25,326 nucleotides of DNA from Prolixibacteraceae bacterium. Lineage in GTDB: Bacteria; Bacteroidota; Bacteroidia; Bacteroidales; Prolixibacteraceae. The position numbers and the translations under genes are program-made. The notes under the pieces are model-generated. The model worked only from the letters and a program-made list of their open reading frames with translations, ran no database searches and was not told the origin of the DNA. The stretch spans positions 1 through 25,326 of the forward strand of contig JALOCD010000060.1 in assembly GCA_023228025.1 (NCBI GenBank), written 5' to 3'. This document shows, one piece after another, positions 15,571 to 22,806 of this stretch (position 1 is its first letter; each line of letters starts with the position of its first letter).

Positions 15571-17346
15571 CTATTCTTCCGAGAAATGAACCAATTCTGA
15601 GCGATAGGCATTAAAAATGGTTGATTTTGAGATACAACCGATATATTTCTGATTATTGACTACAGGTAGATTCCAAGCCTCACTTTCATGAAATTTTTGC
15701 ATTACGCTTTCCATCTTCTCATTAGGAGAAATAATTGCCGGAGGCATGATCATCAAATCTTTAACAAGCGTATCATTATATCGCTCTTCATCAAACATAA
15801 CAGGTCTTATATCATCAAGAAGTACAATACCACAAAATTTATTCTCACCTTCAATTACCGGAAAAATGTTTCTCTTAGACTTTGAAATTATCTGTACTAA
15901 GTCCCCAAGGGTATTGTCAATTCTGACTGTTAGGAGATCAGTCTCTATTAGATTGTTCAATTTTAGGAGAGTAAGTACAGCCTTGTCTTTGTTGTGCGTA
16001 ATAAGTTCACCATCCCGGGCGAGTCTTTTATGATAGATGGAATGCGGTTCAAGCGGTGTTATTGTTAGGAAAGCAACTGCTGCTGTGATCATTAAAGGGA
16101 TGAGTAATCCAAATCCCCCGGTGATTTCAGCAATCAAAAAGATAGCCGTCATTGGTGCGTGCATGACCCCTGACATCATTCCAGCCATTCCAGCTAAAGC
16201 AAAATTTCGGACAGGGACATCTTTCCCGGCGTAATTCAGTAAAGATGACACGAAAAATCCGCCTAATCCCCCTAAAAATAGAGTTGGAGCAAAAATCCCT
16301 CCGCTACCGCCAGCTCCGTTTGTTGCAGCTGTTGCAACAATTTTAACCAGCATTATTAGGAGAACCAAACCAATTAAAATTAATTTATCATCTTTGAACT
16401 CTACAAAAAGAGAATTATTAAGAATGCTGGATCCCGCATCAGTAAGAATTTGTTCTATTGATAAATATCCTTCACCCCACAAAGACGGGAAAAGAAAGAC
16501 CAATATCCCTAATATAATTCCACCGGTTAACACCTTTACATAGGTATTTTGAATTTTCTTAAAGTTTCCCTCCACAAAAATATTTCCTCGTGTAAAAAGA
16601 AAAGAGAAAAGGCCACAAAAGATCCCTAAAACAATATACCAAGGAATATTGGCGAGATTAAATTCCTTTATGATCTGAAATTCAAAATGATGTGCATTCC
16701 CCATCAAAAAAAATGCCAATGACGCTGCTGTTGCAGCCGAAATCATAAGCGGAAGCAGTGATGCCATCGTTAAATCGAGCATTAATACCTCAATTGCAAA
16801 TAACACTCCGGCTAAAGGGGCTTTGAAAATACCTGCAATAGCTCCTGCAGCTCCACATCCAATCAAAACAGTCATTGAACGATAACTGAGATGAAAAGTT
16901 CTGGCTATGTTTGAGCCAATCGATGAGCCTGTTAATACAACCGGTGCTTCTGCCCCAACTGATCCCCCAAAACCAATAGTGATGGTACTTGAAATAATGG
17001 AGGTAAACATATTATGAGCGCGGAGCATCCCTTTATTATTGGCAATTGATTTCAGAACTTTGGTAATTCCATGTCCGATATCATCTTTAACAAAGAATCT
17101 TACGTAAAGCACAGTAATTAAAATGCCAATTCCTGGGTAAGCCAGATATTGATAATTTTCAGCATAAGTAGTAAAATCGCGTGTTAGAAATTTGCCAAGT
17201 ATGTGAATGAGATTCTTCAGAAGAACTGCTGCAAATCCACTAACAAGACCGACAACAAAACTTAGCAGCAGCAATATCTTATGCTCACTAAAGCGATTTA
17301 GACGCCATATACTGAAATCTTGAATTAACTTATAATACTTTTTCAT
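15571..17346 (-). CDS. ClC-family chloride channel/transporter with CBS pair
   Basis: Membrane anion transporter of 591 residues: a ClC domain (about 20-440) and two cytoplasmic CBS domains (about 468-520 and 530-585). Pore motifs: G-H-G-I-T-K-V-L (91-98) stands where the classic G-S-G-I-P motif lies; G-S-V-G-A-E-A-P (128-135) provides the gating glutamate Glu133; G-G-S-G-G-I-F-A-P-T-L (346-356) is the G-x-F-x-P helix; Tyr438 fits the conserved pore tyrosine. In F-K-A-P-L-A-G-V-L-F-A-I-E-V (174-187) the residue matching the internal proton-transfer Glu203 of E. coli ClC-ec1 is Val187. The CBS pair may sense adenine nucleotides. Its place beside nhaD and trehalose genes suits volume, pH or salt adaptation. 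Confidence 0.92.
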   Translation of the reverse strand: MKKYYKLIQDFSIWRLNRFSEHKILLLLSFVVGLVSGFAAVLLKNLIHILGKFLTRDFTTYAENYQYLAYPGIGILITVLYVRFFVKDDIGHGITKVLKSIANNKGMLRAHNMFTSIISSTITIGFGGSVGAEAPVVLTGSSIGSNIARTFHLSYRSMTVLIGCGAAGAIAGIFKAPLAGVLFAIEVLMLDLTMASLLPLMISAATAASLAFFLMGNAHHFEFQIIKEFNLANIPWYIVLGIFCGLFSFLFTRGNIFVEGNFKKIQNTYVKVLTGGIILGILVFLFPSLWGEGYLSIEQILTDAGSSILNNSLFVEFKDDKLILIGLVLLIMLVKIVATAATNGAGGSGGIFAPTLFLGGLGGFFVSSLLNYAGKDVPVRNFALAGMAGMMSGVMHAPMTAIFLIAEITGGFGLLIPLMITAAVAFLTITPLEPHSIYHKRLARDGELITHNKDKAVLTLLKLNNLIETDLLTVRIDNTLGDLVQIISKSKRNIFPVIEGENKFCGIVLLDDIRPVMFDEERYNDTLVKDLMIMPPAIISPNEKMESVMQKFHESEAWNLPVVNNQKYIGCISKSTIFNAYRSELVHFSEE

Positions 17347-17388
17347 TCCAAAGTAAAGTTAGCTTTTTTATACATTTAGCTATGATTC

Positions 17389-17407
17389 AATTTGCAATTC
17401 GCAAATT
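17389..17407. promoter_or_regulatory. inverted repeat in the divergent ClC/tcdA promoter region
   Basis: AATTTGC (17389-17395) and GCAAATT (17401-17407) are perfect 7-bp arms around 5 bases. The 184-base divergent gap also holds -7-like elements facing both ways: TATTTTTG on the minus strand at 17431-17424 for the ClC gene and TAAATTTG on the plus strand at 17448-17455 for tcdA. The dyad could be an operator; AT-richness makes chance matches likely. Confidence 0.3.
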
Positions 17408-17530
17408 TGTGTTAAACTGAATTCAAAAATAAAATTTGAACAGTTCCTAAATTTGATTTTTCGTATTTTCGGCCTGAAAATTAATTTGAATTTTTGTCAA
17501 CAATTTGAATGTCAAATCATTTTAGGAAGA

Positions 17531-18331
17531 ATGGCTTTTAATAGGGGAATTTTTCAGCGAACAGAGTTGCTTCTTGGTAAAGAGCGAATGGAAAGGATAA
17601 TGTCCAAAAACGTGATTATTTTTGGAATAGGCGGGGTAGGAAGTTGGTGTGCAGAGAGTCTGGTAAGAAGCGGTATTCAACGATTGACACTGGTTGATTC
17701 TGACCGGGTCTGCGTAACGAACATCAACAGGCAATTGCATGCTACAATGCATACCGTTGGTGAGGTAAAAACAGAGGCGCTAAAGAAAAGGCTTCTGGAG
17801 ATCAATCCTGCCGCTGAGATTCAATCCATTCAAAAGATTTACAACAGGGATAACCATGATTTTTTTGAACTCGACAAATACGATTTCATCATAGATGCCA
17901 TTGACAGTCTCAGCAACAAAACACATCTGATCAGGCAGGCTACCAAAACCAATGCCGTATTTTTCTCCTCCATGGGAGCATCCCTGAAATTAGACCCGAC
18001 AAAAATCAGGGTAGCCGAATTTTGGAAGGTAATCAGATGCCCGCTTGCAGCCAAAATAAGGAAGATGATCCGGAAGGGGGAGTTGCCTGCAAAAGAGTTT
18101 ATGTGTGTGTTCAGTGAGGAACTCCTTGAGAACTATGGAAGCGGTTCCTCCTGCGGAACCGACAAATGTTTGTGTCCAAAAGCAGCAAAAGGTCCCGGTG
18201 ACCCCGACCTGGCCGACCACGAATGGTGCAGTCAGAAAGCCGTTATCAACGGGACCCTTGCCCACATCACTGCCATTTACGGATTTACCCTGGCAGGATT
18301 GGTGATTCAGCACATTTACAACGAGGTATAG
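17531..18331 (+). CDS. tcdA: tRNA threonylcarbamoyladenosine dehydratase (ThiF/E1-like)
   Basis: Cyclises t6A37 of tRNA to ct6A using ATP; a member of the ThiF/MoeB/E1 family. I chose ATG 17531 (266 residues) because it has AGGA just upstream and gives the normal family N-terminus; a longer in-frame reading begins near 17453 but its first 26 residues look non-coding. The Rossmann ATP site is G-I-G-G-V-G-S-W (32-39), with L-V-D-S-D-R-V-C-V-T-N-I-N-R-Q (54-68) holding the acidic and Arg finger residues and I-D-A-I-D-S (121-126) after it. The C-terminal region has a Cys group (Cys208, 213, 215, 233) and ends in G-F-T-L-A-G-L-V-I-Q. It converges with the OsmC gene with 3 bases between. Confidence 0.9.
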   Translation: MAFNRGIFQRTELLLGKERMERIMSKNVIIFGIGGVGSWCAESLVRSGIQRLTLVDSDRVCVTNINRQLHATMHTVGEVKTEALKKRLLEINPAAEIQSIQKIYNRDNHDFFELDKYDFIIDAIDSLSNKTHLIRQATKTNAVFFSSMGASLKLDPTKIRVAEFWKVIRCPLAAKIRKMIRKGELPAKEFMCVFSEELLENYGSGSSCGTDKCLCPKAAKGPGDPDLADHEWCSQKAVINGTLAHITAIYGFTLAGLVIQHIYNEV

Positions 18332-18334
18332 TCG

Positions 18335-18787
18335 TTAAGCTGCAAATTCGAAGTTGGATACCTTCACACTAACTGGGGTGGTATTCCTGATGTTATCGTT
18401 GATCGGGCAACGGTTTTCAACCTCCTTCAGCCATTTGTCTATCGACAGCTGATCGGCGTCAGTATCAATGTTGATGTTAACATGGATATTTTTAAATCCG
18501 GCCCTGTCTTCATTCGATTGGCCGAAGAGCCTGGCCGGATTGATGTCACCATCAACTTCAATAGCCAGTTTTTTTATTTCCAGGCCGAATTCCTTGGCAA
18601 CCAGATGGGCTACCACATTCAGGCAACCCGCATAACCGGCAAGCAGGTATTCTACGGGATTTGGGCCATGGTCAGTTCCACCTAATCCGGCTGGTTCATC
18701 CACGATAACTTTAAAGTTTCTGGCATTTGCCACAAATTTTGTGGGGTTTTCATTCTCCCCTTTGATTGAAAAATTTAAGAGTCCCAT
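18335..18787 (-). CDS. OsmC-family thiol peroxidase-like protein
   Basis: Small soluble protein of 150 residues in the OsmC/Ohr superfamily, which reduces organic hydroperoxides with a two-cysteine centre. Both cysteines are present: Cys55 in A-G-Y-A-G-C-L-N and Cys127 in E-N-R-C-P-I-N-D-N-I. Glu46 in N-P-V-E-Y-L-L suits the residue that orients the catalytic Arg. The G-G-T-D-H-G-P-N-P-V-E-Y-L-L segment is typical of the YhfA/OsmC-like branch rather than Ohr. The electron donor and true substrate cannot be told. The gene ends 3 bases from tcdA (convergent) and has tandem ATACC-N8-GGTAT dyads upstream, shared with metY, which hints at sulfur or thiol metabolism. Confidence 0.88.
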   Translation of the reverse strand: MGLLNFSIKGENENPTKFVANARNFKVIVDEPAGLGGTDHGPNPVEYLLAGYAGCLNVVAHLVAKEFGLEIKKLAIEVDGDINPARLFGQSNEDRAGFKNIHVNINIDTDADQLSIDKWLKEVENRCPINDNIRNTTPVSVKVSNFEFAA

Positions 18788-18857
18788 TTTATTTGATTTT
18801 AAATGATTTGCTGTTGTTTTACTTTGACAAAGATGAGGTACTGGCTACTACCTTACA

Positions 18858-18898
18858 ATACCTGTTAAGTAGTATTTTGTATACCCTTATCAAGGTAT
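18858..18898. promoter_or_regulatory. tandem dyad operator upstream of osmC
   Basis: Two dyads with 5-8-5 geometry: ATACC-N8-AGTAT at 18858-18875 (one mismatch in the second arm) and ATACC-N8-GGTAT at 18881-18898 (perfect), 23 bp apart. The same tandem pair occurs at 21768-21807 upstream of metY, including a shared GTATTTTGT between the two dyads. It lies between the divergent osmC and GNAT genes and could act on either. A 5-8-5 dyad of this kind recalls Rrf2-family sites (IscR or CymR type), but the regulator is not in the window. Confidence 0.6.
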
Positions 18899-18967
18899 TA
18901 TTTCCGAAAATCACTCTATTGTTGGAAATTTAACATCAAACAGTTAAAATTGTATTGCAATCTTACC

Positions 18968-19459
18968 ATGAATTGTCCCATGATCATCATTCGCCCTATA
19001 GAACCATCTGACAACACATATCTGGCAAATATTGTACGGGAAACTTTGGTGGAGTTTGGGGCGAATCATCCCGGAACAGTCTATTTTGACGAAGCTACAG
19101 ACCATCTTTATGAAGTTTTCAGGGCAGATCGTTCCCACTATTTTGTTGCTGAAATGGATGGCAGGATTGTTGGGGGAGGTGGGGTTTTCCCTACCTCAGG
19201 TTTGCCGGATGATACCTGCGAACTGGTGAAAATGTATCTGATGCCGGAGGCGCGAGGCATTGGTGTGGGAAGGTCGATCCTCGAAAAATGTTTGGAAAGT
19301 GCCCGGGAGTTTGGATTCAGAAGAATTTACCTTGAGTCGATGCCGGAGTTAAGTTTGGCATTGAAAATTTATGAAAAATTGGGTTTTACCTATTTGTGCG
19401 CACCCATGGGAAACAGTGGCCATTACGGTTGCGAACTCCATATGATCCGCGATCTTTAA
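18968..19459 (+). CDS. GNAT-family N-acetyltransferase
   Basis: Acetyl-CoA-dependent transferase of about 163 residues. Motif A of the GNAT fold is clear, V-K-M-Y-L-M-P-E-A-R-G-I-G-V-G-R-S-I-L, holding the R-x-x-G-x-G/A pyrophosphate loop; motif B follows with I-Y-L-E-S-M-P-E-L and A-L-K-I-Y-E-K-L-G-F. I chose ATG 18968; ATG 18980 (M-I-I-I-R-P-I-E-P) is equally plausible, while the TTG-led extension to 18950 looks unlikely. Substrate unknown. It diverges from osmC, sharing the region with the tandem dyads, and converges with the NarL-type regulator 34 bases beyond its stop. Confidence 0.88.
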   Translation: MNCPMIIIRPIEPSDNTYLANIVRETLVEFGANHPGTVYFDEATDHLYEVFRADRSHYFVAEMDGRIVGGGGVFPTSGLPDDTCELVKMYLMPEARGIGVGRSILEKCLESAREFGFRRIYLESMPELSLALKIYEKLGFTYLCAPMGNSGHYGCELHMIRDL

Positions 19460-19493
19460 AAAATGGGTCCACCCCGAAAAGTCCTTTCCTGAC

Positions 19494-20153
19494 TCAGATA
19501 TAGTATTCGATGTTATCAATCCAACCAGCTTTGATGGCATGAATAATTAGTTCTGAGGCATTTGTGACGCCAATTTTTTTAAATATATTTTTTCTGTGTG
19601 TACTTACAGTGTGATTACTAATATTTCGTTTGAAAGCAATCTCCTTGGTTGTAAGTCCATTGGCTATCATTCTTACGATTTCAATTTCGGAGGTGGTCAA
19701 CGTTTTGGACTCTTCAGGTACGAATTTACTCTCTCCCAGATCAAGGTATAGGTCCAATATTTCATCCGAATAGGATTTTTTCCCCTTTAAAGTAGATTGA
19801 ATAGCTGACCACAGCTCATCTTTGTCCACATTTTTGTAAACAACATTCCTGATCCCGATTTTCGACAACCATAGAAACTCACTTTTGCTAACCACATTGG
19901 TCAAAACCAGTACTTTAATCAGAGGATACAACCCTTTGATGGTTTTTAGGTCATCTATGCTGCTGTAGTCAATTGTAGCTATGTCTGTGATCAACAAAGT
20001 GTTTGGATGAGCACTCAGCAAGTTGAGTAATTCCGATTTTGACCTTGTGATGCCGGTAAGCGAAAACCCTGCCTCCTCCAAAATCATATTTCTGAGCGTT
20101 TCAACAACCAGATATTGAGAATCAGCGATAACAACATGATGGGTTCCGTGCAT
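19494..20153 (-). CDS. orphan NarL/LuxR-type response regulator
   Basis: A 219-residue regulator with a receiver (about 1-120) and a C-terminal LuxR helix-turn-helix (about 150-212: L-T-T-S-E-I-E-I-V-R-M-I-A-N-G, then T-K-E-I-A-F, then H-T-V-S-T-H-R-K-N-I). The receiver has Asp11 in V-I-A-D-S-Q, Asp57 in L-L-I-T-D-I-A-T as likely phosphoacceptor and Lys109 in V-V-Y-K-N-V. Only one acidic residue is present at the Mg2+ pocket near residue 11, and the segment after Asp57 is not the usual M-P/L-P, so phosphorylation may be weak. No kinase gene is adjacent, so it is an orphan. It is read in the same direction as metY but 212 bases and a terminator separate them. Confidence 0.88.
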   Translation of the reverse strand: MHGTHHVVIADSQYLVVETLRNMILEEAGFSLTGITRSKSELLNLLSAHPNTLLITDIATIDYSSIDDLKTIKGLYPLIKVLVLTNVVSKSEFLWLSKIGIRNVVYKNVDKDELWSAIQSTLKGKKSYSDEILDLYLDLGESKFVPEESKTLTTSEIEIVRMIANGLTTKEIAFKRNISNHTVSTHRKNIFKKIGVTNASELIIHAIKAGWIDNIEYYI

Positions 20154-20236
20154 ACTTTATTTAATTATCTAACAAACTGAAAGTAAAACTACATCTTTTG
20201 CCGAAAGATAAAAAATGAAAAGGTCATTGGGGATAG

Positions 20237-20268
20237 AAAAAGGGCAGAAATCTGTTTTCCACCCTTTT
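20237..20268 (-). terminator. Rho-independent terminator downstream of metY
   Basis: Stem arms AAAAGGG (20238-20244) and CCCTTTT (20262-20268) enclose 17 bases that include a small inner palindrome (CAGAAATCTG). On the minus strand the stem is followed by five T residues, 98 bases past the metY stop. The arms are A/T-flanked on both sides, so some function on the plus strand is possible. Confidence 0.6.
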
Positions 20269-20365
20269 CATTTAGTCAAACATTATTTGTCAATGGCTTG
20301 AAGATACTTCTTACCATTCCATACTTCTCATGAATTTCAAGAACTTTGGACAAATTTTCCAAGTC

Positions 20366-21679
20366 TTATGATAAATGTCTTACCTTGTCAAATGCCTGGG
20401 AGAGATCATAAATAATATCTTCCACATGTTCAATCCCAACTGAAAGACGGATGAGTCCGGGAACCACACCTGATGATAACTGCTCTTTTTCAGATAGTTG
20501 CTGGTGAGTTGTAGAAGCCGGATGAATGATTAATGTTTTAGCATCGCCAACATTGGCAAGATGGCTGATCAAGGTCAGGCTGTTGATAAATTCGTCGGCC
20601 GCCTCAGTCCCTCCTTTGATTTGAAATGACAAAACCCCTCCGAAACCAACTTTTAAGTATTTTTTCGCCAACGTATGATAAGGGCTTGTTTGTAAGCCGG
20701 GGTAGTTTACCTTTTTAACTTGTTTGTGTGATGAAAGCCACTCAGCTATGGTTTTTGCGTTGCTGACGTGCCGCTCTATCCTCAACGAAAGCGTCTCAAG
20801 GCCTTGAAGCAACAAGAAGGCATTGAAAGGACTTAATGCCGAGCCATAGTCGCGGAGGCCTTCAACTCTTGCCCTTATGATAAAAGCAATGTTGCCGAAT
20901 GGTCCGTTGGCCCCAAAAACATCCCAAAAGATCAATCCATGATATCCTTCTGAAGGCTCGGTAAATTGTGGAAACTTACCATTGGCCCAATTGAAATTGC
21001 CGGCATCGACAATAACTCCGCCAATACTTGTACCATGACCGCCAATCCATTTTGTCGCAGATTCTACAACAATATTTGCACCATGTTCAATCGGACGGAA
21101 CAGGTATCCTGCTGCACCAAATGTGTTGTCAACAACAAGCGGTATGTTGTGTTTTTTCGCAACTGCTGCAATTGCCTCAAAATCAGGTATATTAAATTCT
21201 GGATTCCCAATTGTTTCGAGGTAGATGGCTTTCGTGTTTTCATCGATAACCGCTTCAAAATCTTCAGGAGCATCGCCGTTCACAAATTTCACCTGGATCC
21301 CCAAACGCTTGAACTGGACCTTGAACTGATTATAGGTTCCGCCATAGACAAAGGATGTTGAAACGAAATTATCCCCTGTTTGCAGAATATTGGTCAGGGC
21401 AATGAACTGGGCTGCCTGTCCCGATGAAGTTGCCAATGCAGCAACACCACCCTCAAGGGCAGCGATTCTTTTTTCGAACACATCCGTTGTGGGATTCATG
21501 AGGCGGGTATAAATATTCCCAAACTCTTTCAATCCAAAAAGGTTGGCGGCATGTTCCGAATTGTTGAAAACGTAAGAAGTTGTTTGATAGATAGGGACTG
21601 CTCTCGAATTTGTCGTTTTATCGACTTCCTGGCCCGCATGAAGCTGCAGGGTTTCAAATTTTAAAATGTGCTCTGACAT
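20366..21679 (-). CDS. metY: O-acetylhomoserine sulfhydrylase (MetY type)
   Basis: PLP enzyme that makes homocysteine from O-acetylhomoserine and sulfide in direct-sulfhydrylation methionine synthesis; some members also use O-acetylserine. The 437-residue length is typical. Seen: L-Q-L-H-A-G-Q (11-17), I-Y-Q-T-T-S-Y-V-F (30-38), Y57-T-R59 binding the PLP phosphate of the neighbouring subunit, S-S-G-Q-A-A (85-90), Asp184 in V-V-D-N-T-F-G, and the PLP lysine Lys210 in E-S-A-T-K-W-I-G-G-H-G-T-S-I-G-G. The last motif with its W-I-G-G-H-G is the MetY form, unlike MetB/MetC. No metA gene is in the window. Tandem dyads upstream suggest control together with osmC. Confidence 0.94.
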   Translation of the reverse strand: MSEHILKFETLQLHAGQEVDKTTNSRAVPIYQTTSYVFNNSEHAANLFGLKEFGNIYTRLMNPTTDVFEKRIAALEGGVAALATSSGQAAQFIALTNILQTGDNFVSTSFVYGGTYNQFKVQFKRLGIQVKFVNGDAPEDFEAVIDENTKAIYLETIGNPEFNIPDFEAIAAVAKKHNIPLVVDNTFGAAGYLFRPIEHGANIVVESATKWIGGHGTSIGGVIVDAGNFNWANGKFPQFTEPSEGYHGLIFWDVFGANGPFGNIAFIIRARVEGLRDYGSALSPFNAFLLLQGLETLSLRIERHVSNAKTIAEWLSSHKQVKKVNYPGLQTSPYHTLAKKYLKVGFGGVLSFQIKGGTEAADEFINSLTLISHLANVGDAKTLIIHPASTTHQQLSEKEQLSSGVVPGLIRLSVGIEHVEDIIYDLSQAFDKVRHLS

Positions 21680-21767
21680 AACTTGTTTGTTTTTAGATAT
21701 TTATTATTTGCTAAAATTCTTTGCCTATCCAACACCGCAAAAGTGCGGAGCAAAATCTATCCGTGAA

Positions 21768-21807
21768 ATACCTAATATTGGGTATTTTGTTACCTGCAAC
21801 AAGGTAT
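21768..21807. promoter_or_regulatory. tandem dyad operator upstream of metY
   Basis: ATACC-N8-GGTAT at 21768-21785 is perfect, and in full it is an 18-bp near-palindrome with one mismatched pair. TTACC-N8-GGTAT at 21790-21807 has one mismatch. The step is 22 bp, about two helical turns. A -7-like sequence on the minus strand (TAGATTTT, 21759-21752) lies just downstream of the first dyad, so a bound protein would cover the -33 region of the metY promoter. The gap continues to 22146; 21808-22146 is AT-rich and shows no riboswitch or gene that I can support. Confidence 0.6.
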
Positions 21808-22146
21808 TGCATTCGCCCATTGTTGACATTAAGAAACTCTTTCATAGAGCGCGTTGTACCAAAATATATTATTTTCAGAAGGGAGTGTCGATTGTGGACC
21901 TTCAGAAAGAATGGACTTACCGACCAATGAGGAGTGGAAATAACAAAGTTCGTTTTGATATAAAATATTTACTAAATTTGATAAAGTATTTTTTGGTTGG
22001 ACAGATTCTTTTCGTTGCCAATATTTTCAAAACCTGAAACCTTTACCTTTCAAAAGATACAAGATGCTCTGGAATTTGTATTCTCCATCGGCTTTTTGTA
22101 AGGTGTTTAATACCATAGTGAATTTTTGATCAAAAAATTAAAGAAT

Positions 22147-22473
22147 ATGGACAAAAGAATTTTTTATTTTGTTGCAATGGGAGTTCTCCCTTTTCTTTCT
22201 TCCTGTAACAATGACAATGAAGACAAGGTCAAAGAAATCTCCAAAGACGGGGCCATTGAAACGACCATGAGTGTGGAACATATTGGCGATAAGCTCGATG
22301 TAATCAAAACCACGCATAAAATTTGGGTTAAAAACATGCTGGTCAAGGCCTCGGTGCATATTGATACGATCCCCGCACTGGGCATTCTAAGAACGGAAAC
22401 AGAAACCACTGAAGGTGTGACCAGGCAAATCGATGTAAAGAAGGATTATGAATTCTACATCACAGTTAAGTAA
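22147..22473 (+). CDS. small lipoprotein of unknown function
   Basis: A 108-residue protein starting at ATG 22147; a TTG-led extension of seven codons is less likely. It has a lipoprotein signal: M-D-K-R, hydrophobic core, then F-L-S-S-C with Cys20 as the lipidated residue, followed by an acidic N-N-D-N-E-D linker that in Bacteroidota can act as a surface-export signal. The mature domain of about 88 residues is rich in Thr, Val and Lys and probably all-beta; I recognise no family. Its stop is 6 bases before the next ATG, making it the first gene of an operon with the YgiB-like lipoprotein and the ATP-grasp ligase. Confidence 0.75.
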   Translation: MDKRIFYFVAMGVLPFLSSCNNDNEDKVKEISKDGAIETTMSVEHIGDKLDVIKTTHKIWVKNMLVKASVHIDTIPALGILRTETETTEGVTRQIDVKKDYEFYITVK

Positions 22474-22479
22474 TTGACC

Positions 22480-22806
22480 ATGAAGAAATCAGGATACATA
22501 AAACTGGTTCTGGTAGCCACCGTCTTCTCTGCATGCAGCAGTTCGAAGAGTGATCGTGAAAGGTCGGTTTACATGCGTTCAGATACAACAGCGCATTATT
22601 CGAGGGCTCACGGAATGGGACTGGGATATCTGGGTTATTATTACGCATTCAGGCCCTATGGGCTAATGGGGCCGGGCAGTGGCTTCGCACGTACAGGTTA
22701 TTATTCCGGAGCTATCAACAAAGGATCCAACATCGGGACAAATGGTGCCAAAAGTACCGCAGTGAGAGGTGGATTTGGTGGCACAGTAAGAAGCTCAGCA
22801 TCATGA
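22480..22806 (+). CDS. short YgiB-like lipoprotein with RGGFG tail
   Basis: A 108-residue lipoprotein: signal peptide ending in V-F-S-A-C, with Cys19 lipidated, then S-S-S-K. The mature part is unusual: a Tyr/Gly-rich stretch (L-G-Y-L-G-Y-Y-Y-A-F-R-P-Y-G) and a C-terminus rich in Gly, Ser and Asn that ends A-V-R-G-G-F-G-G-T-V-R-S-S-A-S. E. coli YgiB and YjfM, which precede YgiC and YjfC, also end in R-G-G-F-G repeats, so this looks like a short member of that group although the rest cannot be aligned by eye. The stop overlaps the next start by ATGA (22803-22806), so the two proteins are likely made together. Confidence 0.65.
   Translation: MKKSGYIKLVLVATVFSACSSSKSDRERSVYMRSDTTAHYSRAHGMGLGYLGYYYAFRPYGLMGPGSGFARTGYYSGAINKGSNIGTNGAKSTAVRGGFGGTVRSSAS

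Noticed and set aside
17453..17530. N-terminal extension of tcdA by 26 codons
   Set aside because: The extra residues do not resemble the family N-terminus, while ATG 17531 has AGGA just upstream and gives the normal length.
20276..20365. Open in-frame stretch of 29 codons directly after the metY stop
   Set aside because: It looks protein-like, but 29 open codons after a stop occur by chance about one time in four, MetY already ends at its normal length, and no recoding signal was seen.
21666..22037. Plus-strand frame of 123 codons upstream of the lipoprotein operon
   Set aside because: It overlaps the metY start and both tandem dyads, is rich in Lys, Phe and Ile as expected of AT-rich non-coding DNA, and has no recognisable motif.
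21680..22146. Possible SAM riboswitch upstream of metY
   Set aside because: Methionine genes often carry one, but I could not find the conserved core of SAM-I or SAM-II; the only strong pattern is the tandem dyad pair, which fits a protein operator better.
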